Shown piece after piece: positions 1 through 6,260 of a stretch of 36,671 nucleotides of DNA. A program made the translations under genes and the position numbers. This DNA is from Blautia luti (lineage in GTDB: Bacteria; Bacillota; Clostridia; Lachnospirales; Lachnospiraceae). How positions within the stretch are numbered: position 1 is the first letter of the stretch; every line of letters begins with the position of its first letter. Under the pieces are notes generated by a model. It had not been told where the DNA came from and searched no databases. It saw only the letters and a list, made by a program, of their open reading frames with translations. The stretch covers positions 1 through 36,671 of the forward strand of contig NZ_JAAITI010000036.1 of the NCBI RefSeq assembly GCF_013304735.1, in the 5' to 3' direction.

Positions 1-183
1 CTTGTAGGAACAGAGAAGATCGGTTCCGGTCTTGTAACTGTTATGGTTCGTGGAGACGTAGGCGCTGTAAAAGCAGCAGTAGAGAGCGGAAGCGCAGCAG
101 CATCCAGACTTGGAGAGCTCGTAGCTACACACGTGATCCCGAGACCTCATACAGATGTAGAAAAAATTCTTCCGAAGCTCTAA
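1..183 (+). CDS. BMC hexameric shell protein (PduA/PduJ-like), 5' end missing
   Basis: This is the C-terminal 60 residues of a single-domain BMC shell protein; its start lies outside the window. Such proteins form cyclic hexamers that tile the flat facets of the microcompartment and carry a central pore for small metabolites. The visible part holds the second half of the BMC fold: the [16 protein letters not shown] strand-helix stretch, the [20 protein letters not shown] stretch and the C-terminal DVEKILP helix. It matches the shell gene at 641-919 at all but a few residues and ends in KL where that copy ends in VLK. It heads a run of shell genes, so it is probably in the same operon. The family call is firm; PduA versus PduJ cannot be decided from a fragment. 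Confidence 0.9.
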   Translation, partial: LVGTEKIGSGLVTVMVRGDVGAVKAAVESGSAAASRLGELVATHVIPRPHTDVEKILPKL

Positions 184-226
184 TTCAGGCTTTGAGAGGA
201 ACAGAAATTAATTAAGGAGTTCGCTC

Positions 227-568
227 ATGGGAAAATCATATGGATTTATAGAAATCACAGGTGTGGTTGCGGCGATCAATGCCCTGGACATCATGTGCAA
301 AACGGCAGACGTTGAGCTGGCGTCATGGGAGCGTAAGCTGGGCGGACGACTGGTGACCCTGATCGTACAAGGCGATGTATCAGCAGTTACAGCAGCTGTC
401 AATGCGGCAGTAGAGCAGGCAATCAAGAAACCTGCCAGTTATGCGGTAATTGCCAATCCTCACGAGGAAATCGTCAAACTGGTTGAGCTGAGTGCAAGCC
501 GGTGGAAAAAGAAACAGCAAGAGAATCCGGAAACAGCACTGGAAAGCAAAAACAGCAGCGAAAAATAA
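227..568 (+). CDS. BMC hexameric shell protein with charged C-terminal tail
   Basis: A 113-residue shell protein. Residues 1-90 form a BMC domain (YGFIEITGVVAAINALDIMC at the start, RLVTLIVQGDVSAV in the middle, AVIANPHEEI near the end). Residues about 91-113 are a hydrophilic tail that begins with a basic stretch (SRWKKKQQ) and becomes acidic and serine-rich. Typical PduA/PduJ proteins are about 90 residues and lack the tail, so this is a distinct paralogue. Extended BMC-H proteins such as PduK and EutK also carry C-terminal additions, but I see no cysteine cluster or helix-turn-helix here. The start is well supported by AAGGAG at 214-219 seven bases before the ATG. It sits between two near-identical short shell genes. 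The tail could act in cargo binding or assembly, which is inference. Confidence 0.9.
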   Translation: MGKSYGFIEITGVVAAINALDIMCKTADVELASWERKLGGRLVTLIVQGDVSAVTAAVNAAVEQAIKKPASYAVIANPHEEIVKLVELSASRWKKKQQENPETALESKNSSEK

Positions 569-640
569 ACTGCTGCACCAAAAAAGTCAGAAGTAAACAG
601 AACAAATAAAGCATTAACAATCCATAAGGAGGATATAATC

Positions 641-919
641 ATGACACAGGAAGCATTAGGAATGGTTGAGACAAGAGGACTTACAGCAGCTATCGAGGCA
701 GCTGACCAGATGTGCAAGGCAGCTAACGTTGCACTTGTAGGAACAGAGAAGATCGGTTCCGGTCTTGTAACTGTTATGGTTCGTGGAGATGTAGGAGCAG
801 TTAAATCTGCAGTAGAGAGCGGAAGCGCAGCAGCATCCAGACTTGGAGAGCTTGTAGCTACACACGTAATCCCGAGACCTCATACAGATGTTGAGAAAAT
901 CCTTCCGGTTCTTAAATAA
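641..919 (+). CDS. BMC hexameric shell protein (PduA/PduJ-like)
   Basis: A complete 92-residue single BMC-domain shell protein, the normal length for the major facet protein of propanediol-type compartments. It opens with [20 protein letters not shown], typical of the family, and contains [18 protein letters not shown] and [16 protein letters not shown]. The start is set by AAGGAGG at 626-632, eight bases before the ATG. It is nearly identical to the truncated gene at the window edge, with the tailed paralogue between them. A strong hairpin with a short T tract follows immediately, which may lower read-through into the enzyme genes and help keep shell protein abundant relative to enzymes. PduA versus PduJ cannot be told apart by sequence alone. 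Confidence 0.95.
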   Translation: MTQEALGMVETRGLTAAIEAADQMCKAANVALVGTEKIGSGLVTVMVRGDVGAVKSAVESGSAAASRLGELVATHVIPRPHTDVEKILPVLK

Positions 920-942
920 TTTCAACTGATTCTTACTGATAC

Positions 943-985
943 GCACCGGCCGAAGGGCCATTAAGGCTTCTGGCCGGTGCTTTTC
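943..985 (+). terminator. hairpin after the shell gene cluster, partial terminator or mRNA stabiliser
   Basis: A perfect 9-bp inverted repeat, GCACCGGCC (943-951) with GGCCGGTGC (972-980), extended inward by GAAG/CTTC with one unpaired T, and followed by TTTT. The downstream genes clearly belong to the same pathway and no good promoter is visible between this element and the next gene, so read-through seems likely. It probably acts as an attenuator or 3'-end stabiliser. Confidence 0.7.
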
Positions 986-1024
986 AGTTTTCAGTTATGA
1001 GACCGAAAGAAAGCAGGTGTACTC

Positions 1025-1669
1025 TTGGAAACGAATAATATTGAAATGATCACAAAAATGGTGATCGATGCGATCAACAAAAACGAAGACAAGGGCAATG
1101 GTTTTGTTGTACCTATCGGAGTTTCCGCAAGACATATTCACCTGACACAGGAGCATGTGGAGGCACTGTTCGGAGAAGGCTATCAGCTTACCAAGAAAAA
1201 AGATCTGATGGGCGGACAGTTTGCATCCAATGAAACAGTTACCATCGTAGGACTGAAGCTCCGTGCGATCGAGAATGTAAGAATCCTCGGACCTGTCCGC
1301 AGAAAATCTCAGGTTGAGGTTTCCGCAACAGATGCGATCAAGCTGGGAATGAAGGTTCCGGTACGTATGTCCGGTGACCTTGCCGGAAGCGCGCCGATCG
1401 CCATTGTCGGACCGAAAGGTGCTATTTATCTGAAAGAGGGATGTATTGTGGCCATGCGTCACATTCATATGGCTCCGAAGGATGCCCAGGCTGCGGGTGT
1501 ACATGATGGTGATATTGTTTCTGTTAAAGCGGACAATGAGCGCGGAACAATCTTTAATCAGGTTAAGATCCGTGTAGATGACAGCTTTACACTGGAAATG
1601 CATATTGATACAGATGAAGCAAATGCAGCAAGAATTGCCACAGGCAATACAGTTACCATAATCAAATAA
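1025..1669 (+). CDS. pduL: phosphate propanoyltransferase PduL (BMC phosphotransacylase)
   Basis: PduL moves the acyl group of propionyl-CoA to phosphate inside the microcompartment. This recycles CoA and yields propionyl phosphate for ATP formation. The 214-residue protein is the usual length. Two related beta-barrel halves are visible, with histidine pairs typical of the zinc sites in SARHIHLT (about residue 36) and MRHIHM (about residue 141). The proposed start is TTG at 1025, with AGG at 1015-1017 upstream; an in-frame ATG at 1046 is the alternative. With the TTG start the first ~20 residues (METNNIEMITKMVIDAINKN) form a likely amphipathic helix separated from the enzyme by a Gly/Asn-rich linker, the usual layout of a BMC encapsulation peptide. 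The gene lies between the shell genes and the vertex-protein gene. Confidence 0.95.
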   Translation: METNNIEMITKMVIDAINKNEDKGNGFVVPIGVSARHIHLTQEHVEALFGEGYQLTKKKDLMGGQFASNETVTIVGLKLRAIENVRILGPVRRKSQVEVSATDAIKLGMKVPVRMSGDLAGSAPIAIVGPKGAIYLKEGCIVAMRHIHMAPKDAQAAGVHDGDIVSVKADNERGTIFNQVKIRVDDSFTLEMHIDTDEANAARIATGNTVTIIK

Positions 1670-1682
1670 TATTCCTCCTTTG

Positions 1683-1705
1683 GGGATGCCACTTTCTGGC
1701 ATCCC
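1683..1705 (+). other. intercistronic hairpin between pduL and the vertex-protein gene
   Basis: A perfect 8-bp inverted repeat GGGATGCC/GGCATCCC with a 7-base loop, starting 14 bases after the pduL stop codon. No T tract follows, so it is unlikely to stop transcription alone. It may protect the 3' end of the upstream mRNA after processing. Confidence 0.6.
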
Positions 1706-1738
1706 TAACAGAGGATATGGAGAAAAACGGAGGCTCAT

Positions 1739-2005
1739 ATGATCGTAGGCAAAGTAGTTGGAAGCATTGTTTCCACACGAAAAAGTGAAAAACTGATAGG
1801 AAATAAATTCATGATTGTAGAGCCGGTGCATCATATGAAAGCCGAGCACAGCCAGATTGTTGCCATCGATATCATCGGTGCGGGAATCGGCGAGTATGTA
1901 TTGGTGGCACAAGGAAGCGCAGCAAGAATAGGCTGCGGCGTAGAAACAGCACCGGTAGATGCCGCAATCGTCGGAATCGTAGATGACGGTGCAGGATTGG
2001 AGTAA
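1739..2005 (+). CDS. pduN: BMC pentameric vertex protein (EutN/CcmL/PduN family)
   Basis: An 88-residue protein of the EutN/CcmL family. These form pentamers that cap the vertices of the icosahedral shell. The opening MIVGKVVGSIVSTRKSEKLI and the later IVAIDIIGAGIGEYVLVAQG and PVDAAIVGIVD are characteristic, and the length is typical. CGGAGG lies just before the ATG. The next coding region begins four bases after the TAA stop, so the two are probably translationally coupled. Only one vertex protein is visible, as expected, because few copies are needed per compartment. Confidence 0.95.
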   Translation: MIVGKVVGSIVSTRKSEKLIGNKFMIVEPVHHMKAEHSQIVAIDIIGAGIGEYVLVAQGSAARIGCGVETAPVDAAIVGIVDDGAGLE

Positions 2006-2009
2006 CGCC

Positions 2010-3338
2010 ATGGATATCAAAGAATTACAGAAAATTATGCAGGAGAATGGTGTTGTCGGAGCAGGTGGTGCAGGTTTCCCTACATACATGAAACTGACAG
2101 ACAAAGCGGATACCATTCTTATGAACTGTGCAGAGTGCGAACCATTACTGAAACTTCACAGACAGTTGTTGGAAAAGCACGCATATGAGATCATGAAAAC
2201 ATTCGATATGGTTGCGGAGACGGTAGGAGCTTCCCAGGCCATCATCGGAATCAAAAAATCTTATGTACAGACAATCAATGCCTTAAATCAGCATATCGAA
2301 GAATTCCCAAGGGTTAAGATCCATCTTCTGGATGAGGTTTATCCGATGGGTGATGAGGTTGTTCTTATTTATGAGGCAACCGGACGCGTGGTACGGCCAG
2401 GAGGACTGCCTATTGAGCAGGGAGTAGCCGTATTCAATGTAGAGACACTTTACAATGTATATCGCGCGGTAGAAGAACACAAGCCGGTCACAAGCAAATA
2501 TGTTTCCGTTGTTGCAGAGGTTGAGAACCCTGTTACAGTGAAAGTTCCGTTAGGATGTACACTGGAAGAGGTTGTTGCCCAGGCAGGCGGAACAACTGTG
2601 AAAGATCCAGTATATTTCGTAGGCGGCCCGATGATGGGACGTATCGGAAATGGTTCTGATCCGGTTACAAAAACAACGAATGCAATCCTGGTTCTTCCAA
2701 AGGACCATGTTATTGTCATGAAGAAGCAGCGGACTTCTTCCATAGATTTAAAGAGAGCAGCATCCATCTGCTGCCACTGCCACACATGTACAGATCTTTG
2801 CCCGAGACATAATCTGGGACATCCGATCGATCCGGCAATGTTCATGATGGCAGCATCAAACCAGGATTTCAGAAATGTAAATCCTTATATCAATTCTGCA
2901 TTCTGCAGCTCCTGTGGTGTCTGCGAGATGTATGCGTGTCCGCAGAGCCTGGCTCCGAGAACACTGCTTGCAGATATGAAAGGCGGACTTCGTAAAGCCG
3001 GAATCAGACCACCTCAGGGTGTTCAGCCGAAACCGGTACAGGAGTCAAGAGAATACCGCAAGGTTCCTGAGGAGCGCCTGATGGCACGTCTGGGACTTAC
3101 CAGATATGACAAGGATGCACCGCTTCAGGAAGAGCTTGTAAATGTATCCAAGGTAAAAGTTCTCTTAAGCCAGCATATTGGTGCACCGGCACAGGCAATC
3201 GTAAATGTAGGCGATATGGTAACAGAAGGTCAGATGATCGCACAGCCTGCACAGGGATTAAGTGTCGGAATCCATGCAACGATCAGCGGAAAAGTTACAG
3301 AAGTAACAGACCGCCATGTTGTAATTGCAAGAAATTAG
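2010..3338 (+). CDS. pduS: PduS-like RnfC-family Fe-S flavoprotein of the BMC
   Basis: A 442-residue relative of Salmonella PduS and of the Rnf subunit RnfC. PduS is a flavin and 4Fe-4S protein that passes electrons across or inside the compartment and was described as a cobalamin reductase. Visible features are the nucleotide-binding GAGGAGFP (residues 17-24), NCAECEP (39-45), an SLBB-like region (about 150-210), two cysteine clusters (C254, C257, C260, C264 and C299, C302, C305, C310) and a C-terminal beta-barrel-sandwich hybrid domain (about 375-442). The second cluster has a four-residue last gap (CEMYACP). I chose the ATG at 2010 over the in-frame ATG at 1983 because TTGGAG at 1997-2002 fits it and 1983 lies inside the upstream gene. 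It is followed by the PduT-like gene, its expected partner. Confidence 0.92.
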   Translation: MDIKELQKIMQENGVVGAGGAGFPTYMKLTDKADTILMNCAECEPLLKLHRQLLEKHAYEIMKTFDMVAETVGASQAIIGIKKSYVQTINALNQHIEEFPRVKIHLLDEVYPMGDEVVLIYEATGRVVRPGGLPIEQGVAVFNVETLYNVYRAVEEHKPVTSKYVSVVAEVENPVTVKVPLGCTLEEVVAQAGGTTVKDPVYFVGGPMMGRIGNGSDPVTKTTNAILVLPKDHVIVMKKQRTSSIDLKRAASICCHCHTCTDLCPRHNLGHPIDPAMFMMAASNQDFRNVNPYINSAFCSSCGVCEMYACPQSLAPRTLLADMKGGLRKAGIRPPQGVQPKPVQESREYRKVPEERLMARLGLTRYDKDAPLQEELVNVSKVKVLLSQHIGAPAQAIVNVGDMVTEGQMIAQPAQGLSVGIHATISGKVTEVTDRHVVIARN

Positions 3339-3354
3339 AAAGGACGTGCACAAA

Positions 3355-3903
3355 ATGAGTAGAGCAATCGGAATGATTGAGTTTAAAACCACACCAGCTG
3401 GTATCACTGCAGCAGATGCCATGGTTAAGACATCTGAAGTAGAGATCGTGGAGGCGCAGACAGTATGTCCGGGAAAATATATTGCAATTATCACCGGAGA
3501 TTTAAGCGCAGTGAAAGCTGCTGTAGACACAGCAGTAACAACATACGAGGATAAATGCATTGACAGTTTTGTACTGGGCAATCCGCATGAGTCCATTTTC
3601 CCGGCAATCTACGGAACCACACAGGTTGAGGAGATCAGTGCCCTGGGAATCCTGGAGACCTATGATGCGGCATCCATCATCGAAGCAGCAGATCAGGCTG
3701 CAAAGACAGCAATCGTTGATCTGATCGAGCTTCGTATCGCGAAGGGTATGTGCGGTAAATCCTACATGCTTCTTACAGGTGAGGTTTCTGCAGTAGAGGC
3801 TTCCATTGAAAGAGCAAAAGAGCTGGTAGCTGAAAAAGGAATGTATATGGATTCCTCAGTGATCGCTCATCCGGACAAGAGAATGATCGATACGATCCTT
3901 TAA
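3355..3903 (+). CDS. pduT: BMC tandem-domain shell protein with Fe-S pore (PduT-like)
   Basis: A 182-residue protein with two successive BMC domains (about 1-90 and 95-182), so it forms a pseudohexameric trimer. Salmonella PduT is almost the same length and binds one 4Fe-4S cluster in its pore through Cys38 of each subunit. Here the residue at position 38 is also cysteine (AQTVCPGKY), which strongly supports the assignment. The start at 3355 has AAAGGACG just upstream; an in-frame start at 3325 would overlap pduS and is unlikely. Being directly downstream of pduS fits a PduS-PduT electron path through the shell. Confidence 0.95.
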   Translation: MSRAIGMIEFKTTPAGITAADAMVKTSEVEIVEAQTVCPGKYIAIITGDLSAVKAAVDTAVTTYEDKCIDSFVLGNPHESIFPAIYGTTQVEEISALGILETYDAASIIEAADQAAKTAIVDLIELRIAKGMCGKSYMLLTGEVSAVEASIERAKELVAEKGMYMDSSVIAHPDKRMIDTIL

Positions 3904-3919
3904 TATTTGTCTATGAGAT

Positions 3920-3946
3920 CGGGATATCCTTTCAGAGGATATCCCG
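3920..3946 (+). terminator. hairpin between pduT-like gene and deoR-family gene
   Basis: A perfect 10-bp inverted repeat, CGGGATATCC (3920-3929) with GGATATCCCG (3937-3946), loop TTTCAGA. It lies 17 bases after the pduT stop and has no following T tract, so it is a weak terminator at best. It resembles the other intercistronic hairpins of this locus. Confidence 0.55.
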
Positions 3947-3972
3947 AATGACATCCGAAAAGGAGGCATTTT

Positions 3973-4737
3973 ATGCTAGCGTTGGAAAGAAGAAATCTGA
4001 TTCTCGAAAAATTACAGGCAGAGAAAAGGGTTGTTGTAAGTGAACTAAGCCAGCTTTACAGTGTCTCAGAAGAAACCATCCGCCGCGATCTGGACAAGCT
4101 GGAAAAAGAAGGACTTGCCACAAAGAGTTATGGCGGCGCGGTGATCAATGAAGATGTCGGTATCGATTTACCATTTAACATTCGTAAAAACCAGAATGTA
4201 CAGGGAAAGCAGAAGATGGCGGAGATCGCTGCTTCCATGGTGAATGACGGAGACCATATTTTTCTGGATGCCAGTACAACCGCAGTTTTTGTGGCCAAGG
4301 CACTGAAAGAAAAAGAGCGTCTTACTGTTGTTACCAATTCCATGGAAATCCTCCTGGAACTCTCCGATGTATCCGGCTGGAATATCATTTCCACCGGCGG
4401 AGTAATGAAGGAGGGATATCTTGCATTCCTGGGTGCCAGAACCGAGGAAGTGATCCGCTCTTATTATGTGGACAAGGTTATTTTTTCCTGTAAAGCATTA
4501 AATGAGGATCTGGGAATCATGGAATCCAAAGAAGCCTTTGGAACAACAAAAAAAGCCATGATCAATTCCGGAAAAATGCGTATTCTGGTGGTAGACAGCA
4601 CGAAATTTGATCAGACTGCTTTTTCTGTGGCAGGACAGCTACGGGATATCGAGACGGTGATCACAGACAAAAAGCCGTCTGAAAAGTGGCTGAACCATTT
4701 CAGCGCGCATAAGATCGAATGCATCTACCCGAAATAG
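3973..4737 (+). CDS. DeoR-family transcriptional regulator of the BMC locus
   Basis: A 254-residue regulator. Residues 5-55 hold the DeoR-type winged helix-turn-helix (VVVSELSQLYSVSEETIRRD, then LDKLEKEGLATKSYGGAV). Residues 75-230 hold the DeoRC sugar-phosphate sensor fold, related to ribose-5-phosphate isomerase, with IFLDASTTAV and VVTNSMEI. Members usually repress sugar or diol operons and are released by a phosphorylated intermediate; FucR-type regulators of fucose genes belong to this family. An AGGAGG at 3961-3966 sets the start. Its place inside the BMC cluster makes it the likely local regulator. The effector, perhaps fuculose- or rhamnulose-1-phosphate, is inference. Confidence 0.93.
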   Translation: MLALERRNLILEKLQAEKRVVVSELSQLYSVSEETIRRDLDKLEKEGLATKSYGGAVINEDVGIDLPFNIRKNQNVQGKQKMAEIAASMVNDGDHIFLDASTTAVFVAKALKEKERLTVVTNSMEILLELSDVSGWNIISTGGVMKEGYLAFLGARTEEVIRSYYVDKVIFSCKALNEDLGIMESKEAFGTTKKAMINSGKMRILVVDSTKFDQTAFSVAGQLRDIETVITDKKPSEKWLNHFSAHKIECIYPK

Positions 4738-4873
4738 GTTGGACATATATCGGAAAACGATTGTGTTCATGAGCATGCAGTGTATGCGGAATGCGGAGAT
4801 CCGCTTTACTTTATCCGGCCACAGGCAGACAAAAGAGACCTGTGTTCCGGTATGACGAGAGGGAGCAGTTTCT

Positions 4874-6025
4874 ATGAATACATTTGAAATGAAAACAGCC
4901 ATCCATTTTGGAGCTGATGCCCTGGGAAGACTGAAAGAAATTCCATACAAAAGAGTCCTTGTTATCACAGACCCGTTTGTTGTAAAAAGCGGAATGATCG
5001 ATATGATCACAAAACCGCTTCAGGCAGGTGGAAAAGAATTTGATATTTTCTGTGATGTTGTTCCGGATGCTCCGGTTGGAAAAATTGCCGAAGGAGTCAA
5101 AAAATTCCTTCAGTATCAGCCGGAAGCGATCGTTGCAGTAGGTGGTGGTTCTGCCATCGACTCTTCCAAGGCAATCCGTGAGTTTGCCCTGAAGATCAAT
5201 AATTACGGAAAAGTCGGACTGGTTGCCATTCCTACAACAAGTGGTACCGGTTCCGAGGTTACTTCTTTTGCAGTTGTAAATGATACAGAAGCACATGTGA
5301 AGTATCCGCTGATCTCAGACAGCCTGACCGCTGATGAGGCAATTCTGGATGCGGAGCTTGTACGTAGTGTTCCGCCTGCGATTACAGCAGATACAGGTAT
5401 GGATGTTCTGACTCATGCAATTGAGTCTTATGTCAGCATCAACCATAATGAGTTTACATCTGCACTTGCAGAGAAAGCAATCGAGATCTGTGGCGTATAT
5501 CTTTATCGTGCATATGTTGACGGTAATGATATGCATGCAAGACAGAAGATGCATGTAGCGTCCTGTCTGGCAGGACTTTCCTTCAATGCAGCAGGTCTTG
5601 GAATTACTCACAGTATGGCTCATCAGCTGGGTGCTATTTTCCATATTCCTCACGGAAGAGCTAATGCGATGTTACTGCCGCATATTGTTGAATATAATGC
5701 AAATATCAACAAACGCAGCAGAAGTCAGAAAGAATATCTTCCGGCAGTAAAGAGATATTCCAATATTGCACATCTTCTTGGACTGAGCAATTATAACGAA
5801 GTTATGAGTGTCAGATCTCTTGTAAACTGGATTCAGTTTATGCAGAAAGAGATGAATATCCCGCTTACCATCGAAGAGATGAAGACGATCACACCGGATG
5901 CTTATTTTGCAGCGGTTGATAAGATGGCGGATATGGCACTTGCGGATGCTTGCACGGCAGCGAATCCGCGTGTACCAAAGAAAGAGGATATAGTCAAAAT
6001 TTATACTAAACTTTGGTCTTTTTGA
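4874..6025 (+). CDS. pduQ: iron-containing alcohol dehydrogenase (PduQ-like 1-propanol dehydrogenase)
   Basis: A 383-residue group III (Fe-dependent) alcohol dehydrogenase. The nucleotide-binding GGGSAIDSSKA and TTSGTGSEVTSFAVV motifs are visible. So are the metal-ligand region DTGMDVLTHAIES and the histidine-rich HSMAHQLGAIFHIPHGRANA signature. In a propanediol BMC the expected role is reduction of propionaldehyde to 1-propanol, which regenerates NAD+ inside the compartment. FucO-type lactaldehyde reductase is the main alternative, since fucose catabolism also needs that step and the two enzymes are homologous. AGAGGGAG precedes the ATG. No clear N-terminal encapsulation helix is visible. 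A terminator-like sequence follows. Confidence 0.88.
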   Translation: MNTFEMKTAIHFGADALGRLKEIPYKRVLVITDPFVVKSGMIDMITKPLQAGGKEFDIFCDVVPDAPVGKIAEGVKKFLQYQPEAIVAVGGGSAIDSSKAIREFALKINNYGKVGLVAIPTTSGTGSEVTSFAVVNDTEAHVKYPLISDSLTADEAILDAELVRSVPPAITADTGMDVLTHAIESYVSINHNEFTSALAEKAIEICGVYLYRAYVDGNDMHARQKMHVASCLAGLSFNAAGLGITHSMAHQLGAIFHIPHGRANAMLLPHIVEYNANINKRSRSQKEYLPAVKRYSNIAHLLGLSNYNEVMSVRSLVNWIQFMQKEMNIPLTIEEMKTITPDAYFAAVDKMADMALADACTAANPRVPKKEDIVKIYTKLWSF

Positions 6026-6043
6026 TAAAAGAAAAATCGCAAA

Positions 6044-6088
6044 GGGTCCGAAGCCCCGGACCCTCTGCACACCCTTCGGGCTTTTTTT
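6044..6088 (+). terminator. terminator after the alcohol dehydrogenase gene, with alternative pairings
   Basis: A GC-rich inverted-repeat region ends in a seven-T tract (6082-6088). Two mutually exclusive stems can form: GGGTCC (6044-6049) with GGACCC (6058-6063), or AAGCCC (6051-6056) with GGGCTT (6078-6083). Only the second abuts the T tract, so the site is a terminator or possibly an attenuator. Confidence 0.6.
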
Positions 6089-6192
6089 AGAGTGCTTGAC
6101 TGTGGCGGGCGGAAGGTTATTGACTTGTGCCTGTATGCTTGGTTTGTTCCGGGCGTGATGTTGTGCCGATATGGTATTCAATCGTAGTATTG

Positions 6193-6240
6193 TTGAGTAT
6201 TGTAAAAGTGGCCTGATATAGATAAGTGTTTATTATCAGG
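6193..6240 (+). promoter_or_regulatory. weak promoter overlapped by an inverted repeat, upstream of the pduO-like gene
   Basis: TTGAGT (6193-6198) and TATAGA (6217-6222) are 18 bases apart. A perfect inverted repeat CCTGATA (6212-6218)/TATCAGG (6234-6240) overlaps the -10 and the probable transcription start. An inner ATAA/TTAT pair allows a longer hairpin. It could be an operator for the DeoR-type regulator or an RNA hairpin close to the ribosome binding site. Both readings are inference. Confidence 0.35.
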
Positions 6241-6260
6241 ATTTACTGGGAGGTTGAGCG

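Noticed and set aside
1983..2009. Upstream in-frame ATG for the PduS-like protein
   Set aside because: It lies inside the vertex-protein gene and has a poorer ribosome binding site than the ATG at 2010.
6026..6260. Possible cobalamin riboswitch before the pduO-like gene
   Set aside because: No recognisable B12-box or the expected long conserved leader; only a terminator, a weak promoter and one inverted repeat are visible.
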